DNA of 64,000 nt from Petunia secreta (lineage: Eukaryota > Streptophyta > Magnoliopsida > Solanales > Solanaceae): contig JARKIP010000021.1 in NCBI GenBank assembly GCA_029990175.1, positions 15,505,501-15,569,500 of the forward strand, read 5' to 3'. This document shows positions 9,961 through 20,171 of this stretch, one piece after another. The position numbers and the translations under genes were made by a program. Under the pieces are notes generated by a model. It was not told the origin of the DNA and searched no databases. It saw only the letters and a list, made by a program, of their open reading frames with translations. Position 1 is the first letter of the stretch; the number at the start of each line of letters is the position of its first letter.

Positions 9961-10960
9961 GAAGCGGAGCCCATTGGTTTAATTACTGGCCCTGGTAATG
10001 GACATACAAAAAGTGGGTCAATTAATAAAAATGGTCTAGCAGTGGGTTTAGGGCAACCAGTTTAGAAAATACTCATATAGAAAGAAACGAAAGTAGGCAT
10101 TTTGAGGCTGAAAACATATAAGGGGTAAGGGTAGAAGGTGTAGATACACTTTCAGATATGATTTGATTAATTCATAGTTTGAAAGTACTAACTATTTTTT
10201 AACTTTACTTGGGGTTTGGGGACAAAAATATTTACTTGCAAAGCTGGCGTTCCAAGATTCTTTTTTAGCAACTGTGGTAGATTTGTGACCTAGGGTTTTG
10301 GGTAGTTCTTTGTACCTGGAGCTATTCTGTTTGAGACCGCTGGCGAAGTTATAGCCAAGCTGAGATTTTTAGACTTTGACTTGGTAATTAGTAACATTTT
10401 AATTATCAAAATAAAATACATATTTTCATAATAAGAATCTTTGTCCACAAAAACAGACCAACTAGGATTTGTAGGTTCTTAAATTGAGAACATTTTGATT
10501 AAAAGAGAGTAAAATTCATATATTACTTCACTAAAAATACAAACATAGATGTGATGAACTGAACATGGCTATTTTATTTGTTATCGGTCCTGATAATTTG
10601 CTGATTTTCGGATGATGTCTACTCCTGAGTTAATTAGAATGGCCTTGGGAGGCATAAAGAACATACGACTAGATGACTTGAACGTTGCTGCAGAACAGTT
10701 GTAAGGATACCCATCCAGAGGATATGGCTGAGATTGGTATGAAAATAGCTAATGAACACCTGAAGAACTGGCAGCAATAAAGGCCCAAATGGATGCGCAG
10801 ATTATATGAACTAAGTGGAGAGAGTATCTATTTTCTACTAGTAAACTGAAACTCGAGCATTGTGGTAGAAATACGTCCTTATCGAAAAGCATGGCAGATG
10901 TAATATTCATATAGTTCATGGATTCATGTTCATTTGACTTCTCCTAGGTACCATACTGAG
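9961..10960. other. no gene recognised
   Basis: AT-rich sequence. Around 10620-10880 the composition is closer to coding, but the frames are broken and no family was recognised. The stretch ends at the probable target duplication of MULE copy A (ACTTACATGA, 10961-10970). Confidence 0.4.
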
Positions 10961-11622
10961 ACTTACATGAGAAGAATTAGCCAAAAGACCCCTCAAATTG
11001 TTGAACAAAAAGTTTAACCCTTCCATTTCTTTTTGGCTTATTTTTGGAGAGAGAAAATGTTAAATGGATTTAAGTGGGGAACAAGGGCTGGTTTATAATT
11101 CATAAAAACTTGTGGGTGCAAAACATCAAATCTTTGGATGTAAAACATAAAAAACAATTGTGAACTCATTTGATTAAAAGAAACTACCAGGTAAATTAAA
11201 ATATAACGGATACTTCATCTACTCAACTAGGTCGATCATACACGGCCAAAGAATCATTCCCATTTTTTCTCTCAACCTTCCCTATTTTCTCTCTGAAAAC
11301 CGTCTGCACGATCTCACAACCTCTGTGGGCGTCCAGTTTGAGTTATTTAAAGTATCATTGTGGGTTCATTGCATATTGTCGAGCAAGAGCGGAAACAGGT
11401 ACACAACTTGATTTTGTTAGGATTTTTAGTTGAAATGTAACTATTTTGTTAGATTAGTGGATATTGTGTATCGTTACATTGAGCTTTGGGGTGGTGAGTT
11501 TGGTTATTTTATTGTTTTATACGCGAGAGACGATTTACGATTTAGGGTTTATTTTTGGGGTTTTTTGTTTACCTTTCGTAATTAAAATGTGATTTGTGGG
11601 TAATTCCTGTGTAGGTGTTTAA

Positions 11623-14456
11623 ATGCCTAGGATAAAGCACACTGTTCCAAAGGGTAAAGGTCCACGAACTTGGGATCAGCGTAGAGCGGATGATGAAGAA
11701 AAAAAGAGAGATTAGGAAAAAAATACACGTACACGTCGATGGTCCCTGCGTAAATCAGCGCAAGAGGCTTGGGTGTCCGCGAACATCCCCAAAGAATTTG
11801 TTCAAAAGAAAAGAAGAAGGGTGGAGAAACATGATGATAGTAATGAGACATCCACCGATATAGATGTTGGTGGAGGTCAAACAGAAGTGGGTGAAAACTC
11901 TGAGTTCCCGGGTTCAAAATGAGCATCTACCGATATGTTTGATCAAATCGATGTCTTTGGAGATGAGTCTGAGGAAGATGTTGGTGTTGGTGGTGGTTCT
12001 GCTGTAAAAATTTAAAAAGGAAAGACTGCTGTTTATATTGATGATAATGATGATGATGAGTCTGGGAAGGTAGGCACGAAGATTGCAATACAAGTGAGAA
12101 GAGAACATGAAGAGGAGAAGGAAAATATTGGTCTCACATGTACATGAAGGGGATGATGGAGTTAATGAAGGGGTTGATGAGGATGATTCTGGTGCTGAGA
12201 ACAAAAAGAAAGAGGAAGAAGAGAACAGAGAGGATGAAGAGGATGAAGAGAATGTGCATCCTCTTGATATGTTGAGTATACCAAAGAAGATCATTGACAT
12301 AGATGTGAGCAGCTTCAGGTTCAAAACCCATCTGTCTTTATTTGAATCTTTTAATGCGAAGATCTCTGTGGGATCTTTAATTAACAAGTTATATGAGTTT
12401 AAGAAAAAGTTGACAAAATTGGGGATTGAGAAATGTTTACGAACTTAGTTTTTGGTGATTTCTTAAGCATTTATGAGAATTAGACCATTAATGGTCAGTT
12501 GGTGTCTTCGGTTCTTTTGAGGACTATAAGGCAGTCCAAGAAAAGGCATGAAATGTGGTTCTTGCTGGATGGGAAGCCAGTTTGTTTTGGCTTGAGAGAG
12601 TTTTATTTGATAACTGGCTTGAATTGTTGTCAAGAGTCAGATAAAAAAGTGAACGCCAAGTACTTGAGAAAGGGTTAAAGCTTTTTGGAGAAGGTGTGTG
12701 GAGGTGGGGATGTGAGGGCTGAAAATCCATTGCATTTGATGGAATAGCCAGAGTTTTCAAATCAAGAGAAGCTGAAGCTGGCTTTGCTGTGGTTCATGCA
12801 TACAGTATTGATGGCCAAGGACAAAACCAAGAATGTGGAGAAATGGTAGATTCAGTATGTAGATGACCTGGAATTTTCCCAGCAAGTACCCTTGGGGTAG
12901 GTTGTGCTATGACCTGACAGTTGAATACCTCTACAACAAAGTTGATTTAGCAAAAGCCTATAGACAGTATGCAGAGGGAAAATTTGCTGGTTATGCCCTA
13001 TTTGGATTTCCCTGGGCCTTCCTTGTAAGTATTGTTATATTATTATCCAGTTTTCTTAAGTATGATTATGTTAAAACTTCTGTATTATGACTGTGGCATT
13101 CATCACAGGCATGGATATATGAGGCAGTCCCCTTAGTTGGTTGTACAACTGGCAAGTCTGAACAATCTCCACTGCCAATCCCAAAGATCTTGAGGTGGCA
13201 CCAAACAAGAAAACATGTTGGAGATGTTCATGCAGCCGAGCAAGGAGCTATACAGGTATATGTGCCAATTTTATTTCCTTAACTATTTTATCATTTAATG
13301 ATGATGTTTGGTTGTATAATTCTTTTAATGTATGTAAAATGGCAGGTTTTGCACCCTTTCTTGATCCCAGCAATGCAAGAAGTTGAGGGCTGCGAAAGAT
13401 TTGTGGCTCCTCATGCTGATGAGGTCAAGGATGCTGCACTGGACAAGTTAAGGGCTCAGTTGGAGGGGGTCACAGACATAAGGTACATCGTAGATGAGTA
13501 TGATAATGGGGAAGAAATGGAGAACCAAGAAGATGGTGGTGATGATGGTGGTAATGGTGGTAGGAGGGGAACTTGTAGGCATTATAGCCATGTGGAAGGT
13601 GTGCTGGAAAGAATGCTGTTAGTGAGTGAAGAGATTTTAAAGGTGATGAAAGAGGAAAAGAAGTGGAGGAAAAGCAAAACCAAGTCGAGAGGTTGATGAA
13701 GAGGAAGTTGTTCAAGCTGAGGAAGATTGTGAAGAGAAAAAAGAAAGATATGTACCTTAATTACTAATATTTTGATTTATTTTATGTGTATCTAAGTATT
13801 TCTATTTACTTGTAGTGCATGTTAATGTGGAAGAGGAAGAGAAGAATGATGAAGAGAAGGATGAAGAGTTTAGAGAAAAATATGCTGCAGTCGAAGAAGA
13901 AGAAGAAGAGAAAAATAATGCTCAATTTGATGGAGCGGATGAAGAGATGACTGGAGAGTTGAATGGCAGAGATGTTGCAGTTGAAGAAGAAGCCAAAAAT
14001 AATGCTCAAGTTGATGGAGCGGATGAAGAGACGACTGGAGAGTTGAATGACAGAGATTCTGCAGTTGAAGAAGAATCCAAAAAATGAAGCTCCAGTTGAT
14101 GGAGAAGATGAAGAGATGACTGGAGAGGTGAATGAGAAAGATGATGCAGTTAAGGAAGAAGCAAAAAAATGAAGCTCCAGTTGATGGAGAAGATGCAGAG
14201 ATACAAGAAAGGGTTGCTGATAAAGCTCCAACTGATGGAGAAGTTGCAGAGATGAGTGAAAGGGATGTTACTGGAGATGAAGGTGAGGATAACAGAGCAG
14301 AGAGTGAAGAGATTGTATATAATGTGATTGTTGAAGATAATCAATAGACACAAGCAGCAGTGCAGGTAGATGAAGCTGATGTGTTTGTGAATCAAGTACT
14401 TGTGAGTCTGAATGATCAATTGGATTCAGAGGATAGTGGAGCAGATAATATTTGAC
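11623..14456 (+). pseudogene. MULE-borne DUF1985-type gene, copy A
   Basis: The frame starts at an ATG (11623) shared in position with copy B and encodes a basic N-terminus (HTVPKGKGPRTW), then an acidic Asp/Glu region. A DUF1985-like block follows (IDVSSFRFKTHLSLFESFNAKIS, about 12290-12650), then LCYDLTVEYLYNKVD and FGFPWAF. Introns at 13025-13108 and 13256-13345 have GT...AG ends. Downstream there is a Cys/His-containing stretch and a Glu-rich tail made of imperfect repeats of about 30 residues (GADEE..GELN). In-frame stops occur near 11713, 11921, 12445 and 12746, and a third donor near 13748 has AT instead of the GT kept in copy B. DUF1985 often accompanies a Ulp1-type (C48) protease in plant MULE-borne genes; I see no C48 catalytic core here. 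Function is unknown. Confidence 0.7.
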
Positions 14457-14930
14457 AGTATTAATGCTTGGTTTTGTATAAGTTGACAGTTGAACTAGTT
14501 GTTGTTCTGTTTTATTGGTGACAGTAGTTGACAGTTGAATTAGTTGACAGTTAACTTAGAACTTGATATTTTTTTGATATTATGGTTAGCCATGGACAAG
14601 TCTATGGTGGCTAACCTTATTTTTTATTAGTTTTTGGATATTAAGTGTTGGTTTATTAATGCAACTTGTTAGGAATTTAAACACGTAATGTTTCAATTTT
14701 CGTTTGCAACTGATAACATGTTTGTATTTATGTGCTTGCAACTTAAACAATATTGAAGCTTTTTAAACTTGAACAGCCATACGAATACAACAATTAGTGT
14801 GTCAAAATATTACACATATCCGGGTAGATTATAAAATTTACAGAGTGTCAAAATATTATAGTAGACCAATTGGGATATCTAAAACACCAATATTTACATA
14901 ATAAAACTAGGGAACTAAGAGAAGATACAT

Positions 14931-15412
14931 TTAATAAAGGAGCAGATTACACAACCAAAAAACCATTGACTTAATCAACTTCTTCGGTCGATCCATCTTC
15001 ATTTCAGCTTCTCTCGGCGTGATTTATAGAAAATTCTTTTGCTCTTCACACTCACTCAACAGTTCTCTCACTAGAGCACAATTTTCTTTAGTTTCTTTTA
15101 GCTTTCTAACTATGCTTCCAATCACCCTTAATGCTGCTTCAGGTAGTGGTCCATCAAACCACCTAATATAGTGGCACCCACCACTTTGTTGCATTGTTTA
15201 ACAAAAACCCAAGAAAAAATCAGTACAGTAAAATTAAAGCAGAAACAAACACATAACTATAATGTATGAATAACACATTTTTGAAGTTTTACAACTCCAG
15301 ATCTGCGGCCAGGGTTTGTCACAGTACGAGAGGTCCTCAATTTCATATATTGGCCACAAAGACAGATATCGGGTTCCTCTGGTACGTTGGAGCTCGTTGA
15401 ACCTTGACTGAT
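14931..15412 (-). pseudogene. MULE-borne GRF-type zinc-finger gene, copy A
   Basis: On the minus strand, exon 1 (from 15412) contains the GRF zinc-finger start: CLCGQY, then TSRTVTNPGRR. A one-base deletion then shifts frame exactly where the aromatic-plus-Cys part of the motif should follow. The second exon, below about 15200, has GGCHYIRWFDGPLPEAAL, the distal Cys plus W-x-D part of the finger, followed by a helical segment (NCALVRELLSECEEQKNFL), a stop and a hydrophobic tail ending at 14931. The initiator ATG kept in copy B is ATC here. GRF fingers (Cys-x-Cys-Gly ... Asn-Pro-Gly-Arg-x-Phe ... Cys) bind single-stranded nucleic acid in characterised proteins such as NEIL3 and APE2. A role in the transposon is not established. 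Confidence 0.68.
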
Positions 15413-16903
15413 GATGTTATTGGACTTGTGAAGTTATGTTAGTGGAAGAGAAGATTTTGAAAAATTGAAGAAGATGACAATTTATATTTTAGGAGTTGGG
15501 TTTGATTTGTAAAATAGAACTTTTAATTGTGGGTTTTGAGAAAAAATCAACTTTTATATATTTGGGGGTTGTGTTAAAATATTCAATTTTTTGTTTAAGG
15601 GAGGTGGGAAATTGGGGGGTGCTTTGCTACTTAAATTTTTCACTTTTGGTCTAAGCCACGTGCCGTGGAGCGTGACATGTTTGATGTGGGTTTTGGGTTA
15701 GGATTAGCGATAATCGACAAATAGTAGTAGATAATCAACCTTATCTCTTGAAAATTAACATATATAATTTTTCTCGAATCCAAAACAGATAATACTATAA
15801 TTATTCATTGTATAGTGTATAAATGATGTTATAAATGGATTGCATTGACTCAATACATGCTTATACTTAGGTTATATCATATTTATTCCATCATTCATGG
15901 TGTAACAAGACATATGAGTCGTAACACTTAGGCATTGCTTAACAAGAATTGACGTAATAGGTTTATGTATAGATGAGTTATACTCTTGTATCAATAAATT
16001 GTTATAATGTATTAAAGTGGGCAATAACATTAGATGTGCACATTATACCAACATTTGGGTGCAGCAAGACAAATAGTCGTAGTACTAAGGAATTGCTTAA
16101 CAAGAATAGACATAGTAGGCTTATACATACATGAGTTTTACCCTTTTAGGCATCAATATGTTGTTTTAATGTATCAATGTGAGCTATAATACTCAAATGG
16201 GTACAATATACCAACATTTGAGTTGTAACAACACACATTAGTCATGATTTTTTTGATTTACGTGAAATTATACTAGGTCGATAATAAACTTTTTTGTGGT
16301 TGAGTTGGTTATAGTCGATTATAGATCTCGCACCTTTGTTTAGACAAATTGTGTGTCATATTAATATTCGTTCATCGACTGCTCTAACAGTTTATAGTCG
16401 ATTAAGGACCTATGTGCAGTCAAGTCTTGCCTTTTTTTGGACCTTATTTGGGATTCGTTATATTAATTTATAACTGATTTAATGTGAAATTGAGCAAGAT
16501 TAATAATCAACATGTCTATTGGTTGATTTGGTTAATAGTCGATTACCTTTGTCCAGTCAAGTCCCGACTTTTCTGATACGTTTCCTTTTTTCAAATAATT
16601 CTCCCCTTACTTAAATATTTCGCTTATTACTTAATATTTAGTTTATTTACCTTTTTCAATAAACTTCACTTTTTCTATTAATTAAATATTATCGTTATTT
16701 ATTATTTTACTTTTATCTTTTTCTATTTATTTCATTTTCGTATTACTTTATTTTTGCTCTTTTTCTGATTATTTTCATTTCGCGAACCTATCTATCGATT
16801 CATCTACTTGGAGTTGATTGATTATACACCATAATGGAGTTTGTATAGTTTATCAAGAATATGAAAATAATGGGGGATTTGGAAATTGAACGATAAATTA
16901 AAG

Positions 16904-16904
<1 letters not shown>
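15413..16904. repeat. noncoding spacer of MULE A with ~162-bp tandem array
   Basis: Between about 15889 and 16240 a unit of about 162 bp recurs, with starts near 15889, 16050 and 16211. It is marked by a 'gtgtaacaagaca...cgtaacact-aggcattgcttaacaagaat' pattern. Copy B has at least one more unit. On both sides of the array are repeated words of the type TAGTCGATTA / TAATCGAC. No coding frame is seen. Confidence 0.6.

Positions 16905-16946
<42 letters not shown>
16905..16946. repeat. (AAT)n microsatellite
   Basis: A run of about 14 AAT units lies just downstream of the small poly-Asn gene. The same location in copy B has a longer run (29565-29643), so the microsatellite predates the separation of the two copies and has changed length since. 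Confidence 0.9.
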
Positions 16947-16947
<1 letters not shown>

Positions 16948-17044
16948 TCAGGGGGCTTTTCATTAATAATAATTTTTTTTTTAAAAAAAAGCAGTCATAA
17001 TGAAAACTCTTTTCTTTTTTATATTTTAAAATTAAAAAAATAAA

Positions 17045-17253
17045 CTAATTATTACGAGGGGGAGGGGTAATATAGTTGTCCAGATCCTCCCCTGCCCGTT
17101 CCATGAGCACCCTCAACATCCTAGCCATACGGCGGATGTTCATCTCCTGCCTCCTACGATCATCAGACAGGAGGCAGATAAGTCTATCTATGTCAGCACG
17201 AATCAACAGCACCTCTGGGTCGTTGTTCCTGACAGTGAGAATTCCTCCATTGC

Positions 17254-17291
<38 letters not shown>

Positions 17292-17338
17292 TTGGTGGCA
17301 CTTCCACTTCTACTTGCAGCGCCTGGAGCTCTTGCCAT
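17045..17338 (-). CDS. conserved small MULE protein with poly-Asn tract, copy A
   Basis: A 97-codon frame on the minus strand begins MARAPGAASRSGSATK, has twelve Asn in a row, then a charged, probably helical region (residues about 45-85; DPEVLLIRADIDRLICLL, MLRVLMERAGEDLDNY) and ends PPPRNN. A homologous frame in copy B (29723-30031) keeps start, composition and helix but has nine Asn and a different last few residues after a frameshift. About ten substitutions separate the shared parts. A TATA box lies 58 bases upstream. No known family was recognised. A helix rich in Arg, Asp and Leu could mediate oligomerisation; that is inference. Confidence 0.62.
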
Positions 17339-17395
17339 TTTAATTTGAGAGTGATTCTTTAGTTGTATTGTGGATTAATTGGATCTGAATGTCTC

Positions 17396-17403
17396 TATTT
17401 ATA
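17396..17403 (-). promoter_or_regulatory. TATA box of the small poly-Asn gene, copy A
   Basis: On the minus strand GCCTATAAATAGAGAC lies about 58 bases before the ATG at 17338. The corresponding place in copy B (30087-30094) has TATAGATA in otherwise similar context. Transcription would begin roughly 30 bases upstream of the ATG. Confidence 0.6.
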
Positions 17404-18281
17404 GGCACCAAATGATTCCAATCGATGCAACCTTTGGTTTTCCCCGGAAAGGTCTCATCGTTTCCAGTGGCAATTACGTTTAACCCAATTCCGGCTGCTT
17501 TCAGTGACGTGGCGCACACCTGTATTAAATGCGTTCAATCACTTTATCAACTGCATTGTGTCAATTAATCTACGCATAAACTTTTTTTCCATAATCAACC
17601 CACTATATGCCTATTAGTTGAAAATGTAAATGACACGACCCGAAATATCTGTTAGGCAGTGCGGGCACCCGACCACCTCCCCTAAACCTATCGGGTGAAC
17701 CCTATTGACTGAATCGATATAAATTGTGAGGAATTACCTTGAAATGAAAAAGAACCAAACTTTAACAACATAAGACAACTCTCAAGGATAGACAAACATA
17801 CAAGCTGTCTAAATAATACAAATAACTACACAGAAGGCACATTTTTAAAGGATTCCAGATCAGAAATCTAAGAAGACCAAAAGATATACACATCTCCCGA
17901 AGGGAGCAAAAGTAAGGAAAACTGTAATATCTGAAGTTGGTGACCGCAATGAACAAGATGGCTCACCGTAGACAGCTGAAACGTACTACTCCTTAATCAC
18001 GACGCGGCTGGCTGGGTCCTGGAGCAGAATCTGCCGAACGAAAAGAAAACACAAGAACAAATAGGGGGTGAGTCATAAGGACTCAATAAGTGAGGACAAA
18101 CTAGCAACCTCGAAAAATAGATACGCTAGTCAAGGAAACAGAAGTCATAGCAGTCAACCAGATAAATCATTCACAGATAATTAATGCAATAAATCTATAC
18201 AGCTAAAAAAAATGCATATAAAGATATGCAATGATGTGTCATGATGCAACGGGGTCACATGTGCCCGAAACCTATCTCCGG

Positions 18282-18445
18282 CGCGGGACTCTGATCGTCT
18301 ACCAGGAGATATATACAATAATGATCTTTCACCAGCGCGTGACTCTCATCGACTACCAGGAAGTATATGCAGTAATGACCCTTCACCGGCTCGGGACTCT
18401 CATCGATTACCAAGAAGTATATGCAGTAATGATAGCCAGAGTACA
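18282..18445. repeat. three tandem ~54-bp units inside the solo LTR
   Basis: Units start near 18282, 18335 and 18390. Each contains GACTCT(C/G)ATCG, then TACCA(G/A)GA, then a TATATGCAGTAATGA-like end. The units differ at several positions. The inverted solo LTR at 31897-34666 has its own short repeat at 33740-33805 ('gagtattccgc'), so this part of the LTR seems prone to local duplication. Confidence 0.7.
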
Positions 18446-18491
18446 ATGCTTAGATACTCAATGCAATACCAGCAACAGGACATAACATATA

Positions 18492-18750
18492 CTCCCTCCG
18501 TTTCAAAAAGGATGAACCTTTGCGGAGTACGAGGGTCAAATTGACTAATTTTGACCGGGAATTTGCACATCGAATTTTTAATTTTTTTGAAATAAAATTT
18601 ACATATTTAAAAACTACATGAAAAATACTATAAGTCACAATAGTTAACAATTCAAAATAGTTAGAAAATATTTGTAAGATATGTGGTCAAACATAATCTT
18701 GTTTGACCATTCAAATAGTAATAGGTTCATCCTTTTTGAAACGGAGGGAG
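18492..18750. mobile_element. Stowaway-type MITE
   Basis: The 259-bp element starts CTCCCTCCGTTTCAAAAAGG and ends with the inverse CCTTTTTGAAACGGAGGGAG, flanked by the dinucleotide TA on both sides, as expected for Tc1/mariner-type Stowaway elements. It has no coding capacity. The near-perfect ends suggest that it is young relative to the solo LTR that contains it. Confidence 0.93.
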
Positions 18751-20171
18751 TAATATACAACGTAAATTCAAAGCTAAGGCGTAATGAGTACGCCTATCGG
18801 CAACTACACAGGTAAAGAACACGTGGTAGAAAATCCACGAGGCCAAATGCCTCCAAAGAAATGGATATAATGACTTACCGTATTCAAAAGCTAGCCCTGT
18901 TACTCAACCACTGTTTTTTTCCTTTGGATTAACTGTCAAACGATCCCGCTCTATTCAATAAGCAGAAAAATTATATCAAATAAACTAAAGGCTTCATTTC
19001 TTATGTCTTAGGGCAATCCAGTTAAGAACCTGATACCCTATTTGCATACGCAATACGCATGCCAGGCCTATGTATAGGGTTCAAAGTCCCATAGCCAAAC
19101 CCTAAATAAATTATATTTATATGTTGCCCATAACTCACTGAGTACGATTATATAATCATTTTCATCATCAGGGTCCAATTGACCCTTTAACTATCAATTT
19201 TAGTCATTAGGGCGATGTCTAATATCCCTATTTTTTACCATAAAAATATATTCAAACACACGTAATAAGCTAAGATAATGAGTTAACATCATTACCTGGA
19301 GATTTGGGGTAGAAATTTCACTATTTTTCCACCTCTTTTTCTCTTTTTTCCTCTCTTTTATAACTTTTCCTTTCTTTGTATCTATTGTATGTTTCTGTGT
19401 CAAAATCATATGTAGCTACTGCTAAGGGACTAATCCCTTAGCTAACCGACTATCAATTTAATTAATTTTTTTATAATAAATTCGCTACGACGATTAAAAT
19501 TAAAATGGAACCCTAGAAAAGTCGAAATGATCCCAAATTTTTTAAGTAAGTTATACAAAATATGTGTAATATACTTGCGAAGACGGATCTTAAATCGGAC
19601 TCCCGAAACTCAAGATGCGAATTTAAAGAAAAAAGGTCAAATCATTTAACTTTCGACATTTTAGCGGAAACTAGCCGAACAACATCGAAATTCACTTTCG
19701 AAAAATTACAAAAGTAAAAAATAATCATACGAACCTAACGGCGCTTTCGAATTTTGAATCGGAGCTCATTCTCCAAAACCGAGCTCAAAAATTTCTTTTT
19801 AATATTTATCGACAATAAAAACTGAAACCTTTTTCTGATGCCTGCCAAAGGAGATCTGATTTAGCTCAAATTTTACAGACAGGTCCTAATGGACCTTACG
19901 AATATTTTAAAATTATCGACACGCCAATTGGAGTCCTAACTTCCGAAATGACTGACTGAGATCGTTTCATTAAATTCTCTACTGATTGTAAATATGTCCA
20001 GCATTTGGTGAAATAAATATGCCATTTAATAAAAACACACTTAAACTAGAAATAAAATATATTAACGAAATTATTACAATCACTTCAAATTGTTCCAACG
20101 ACTATCACAGTACCAAATTATAACAAACGCATTTAATATTACTAAAACACACCAAATTGTTCCAACTTAAG

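Larger units (their letters stand above)
17631..19969 (+). mobile_element. solo LTR of a Ty3/gypsy element, nested in MULE A
   Basis: The insertion begins TGACACGACCCG and ends GATCGTTTCA. It interrupts sequence that is continuous in copy B (compare 30315-30340). Flanks are GTAAA (17626-17630) and TTAAA (19970-19974), a five-base target duplication with one change. The same LTR family recurs on the minus strand at 31897-34666, and both ends match that copy well. There is no internal retrotransposon sequence, so this is a solo LTR produced by LTR-LTR recombination. It contains a Stowaway MITE and a short tandem repeat. Confidence 0.85.

Noticed and set aside
15889..16240. CRISPR-like or satellite array
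   Set aside because: Units are about 162 bp, directly adjacent and few in number; the genome is a plant nuclear genome. It is a local array within the MULE.
17076..17348. Leu-rich plus-strand frame opposite the poly-Asn gene, also at 29778-30041
   Set aside because: Antisense of the poly-Asn gene; the Leu run is the reverse of the Asn codons. The minus-strand frame has the TATA box and the more natural composition.
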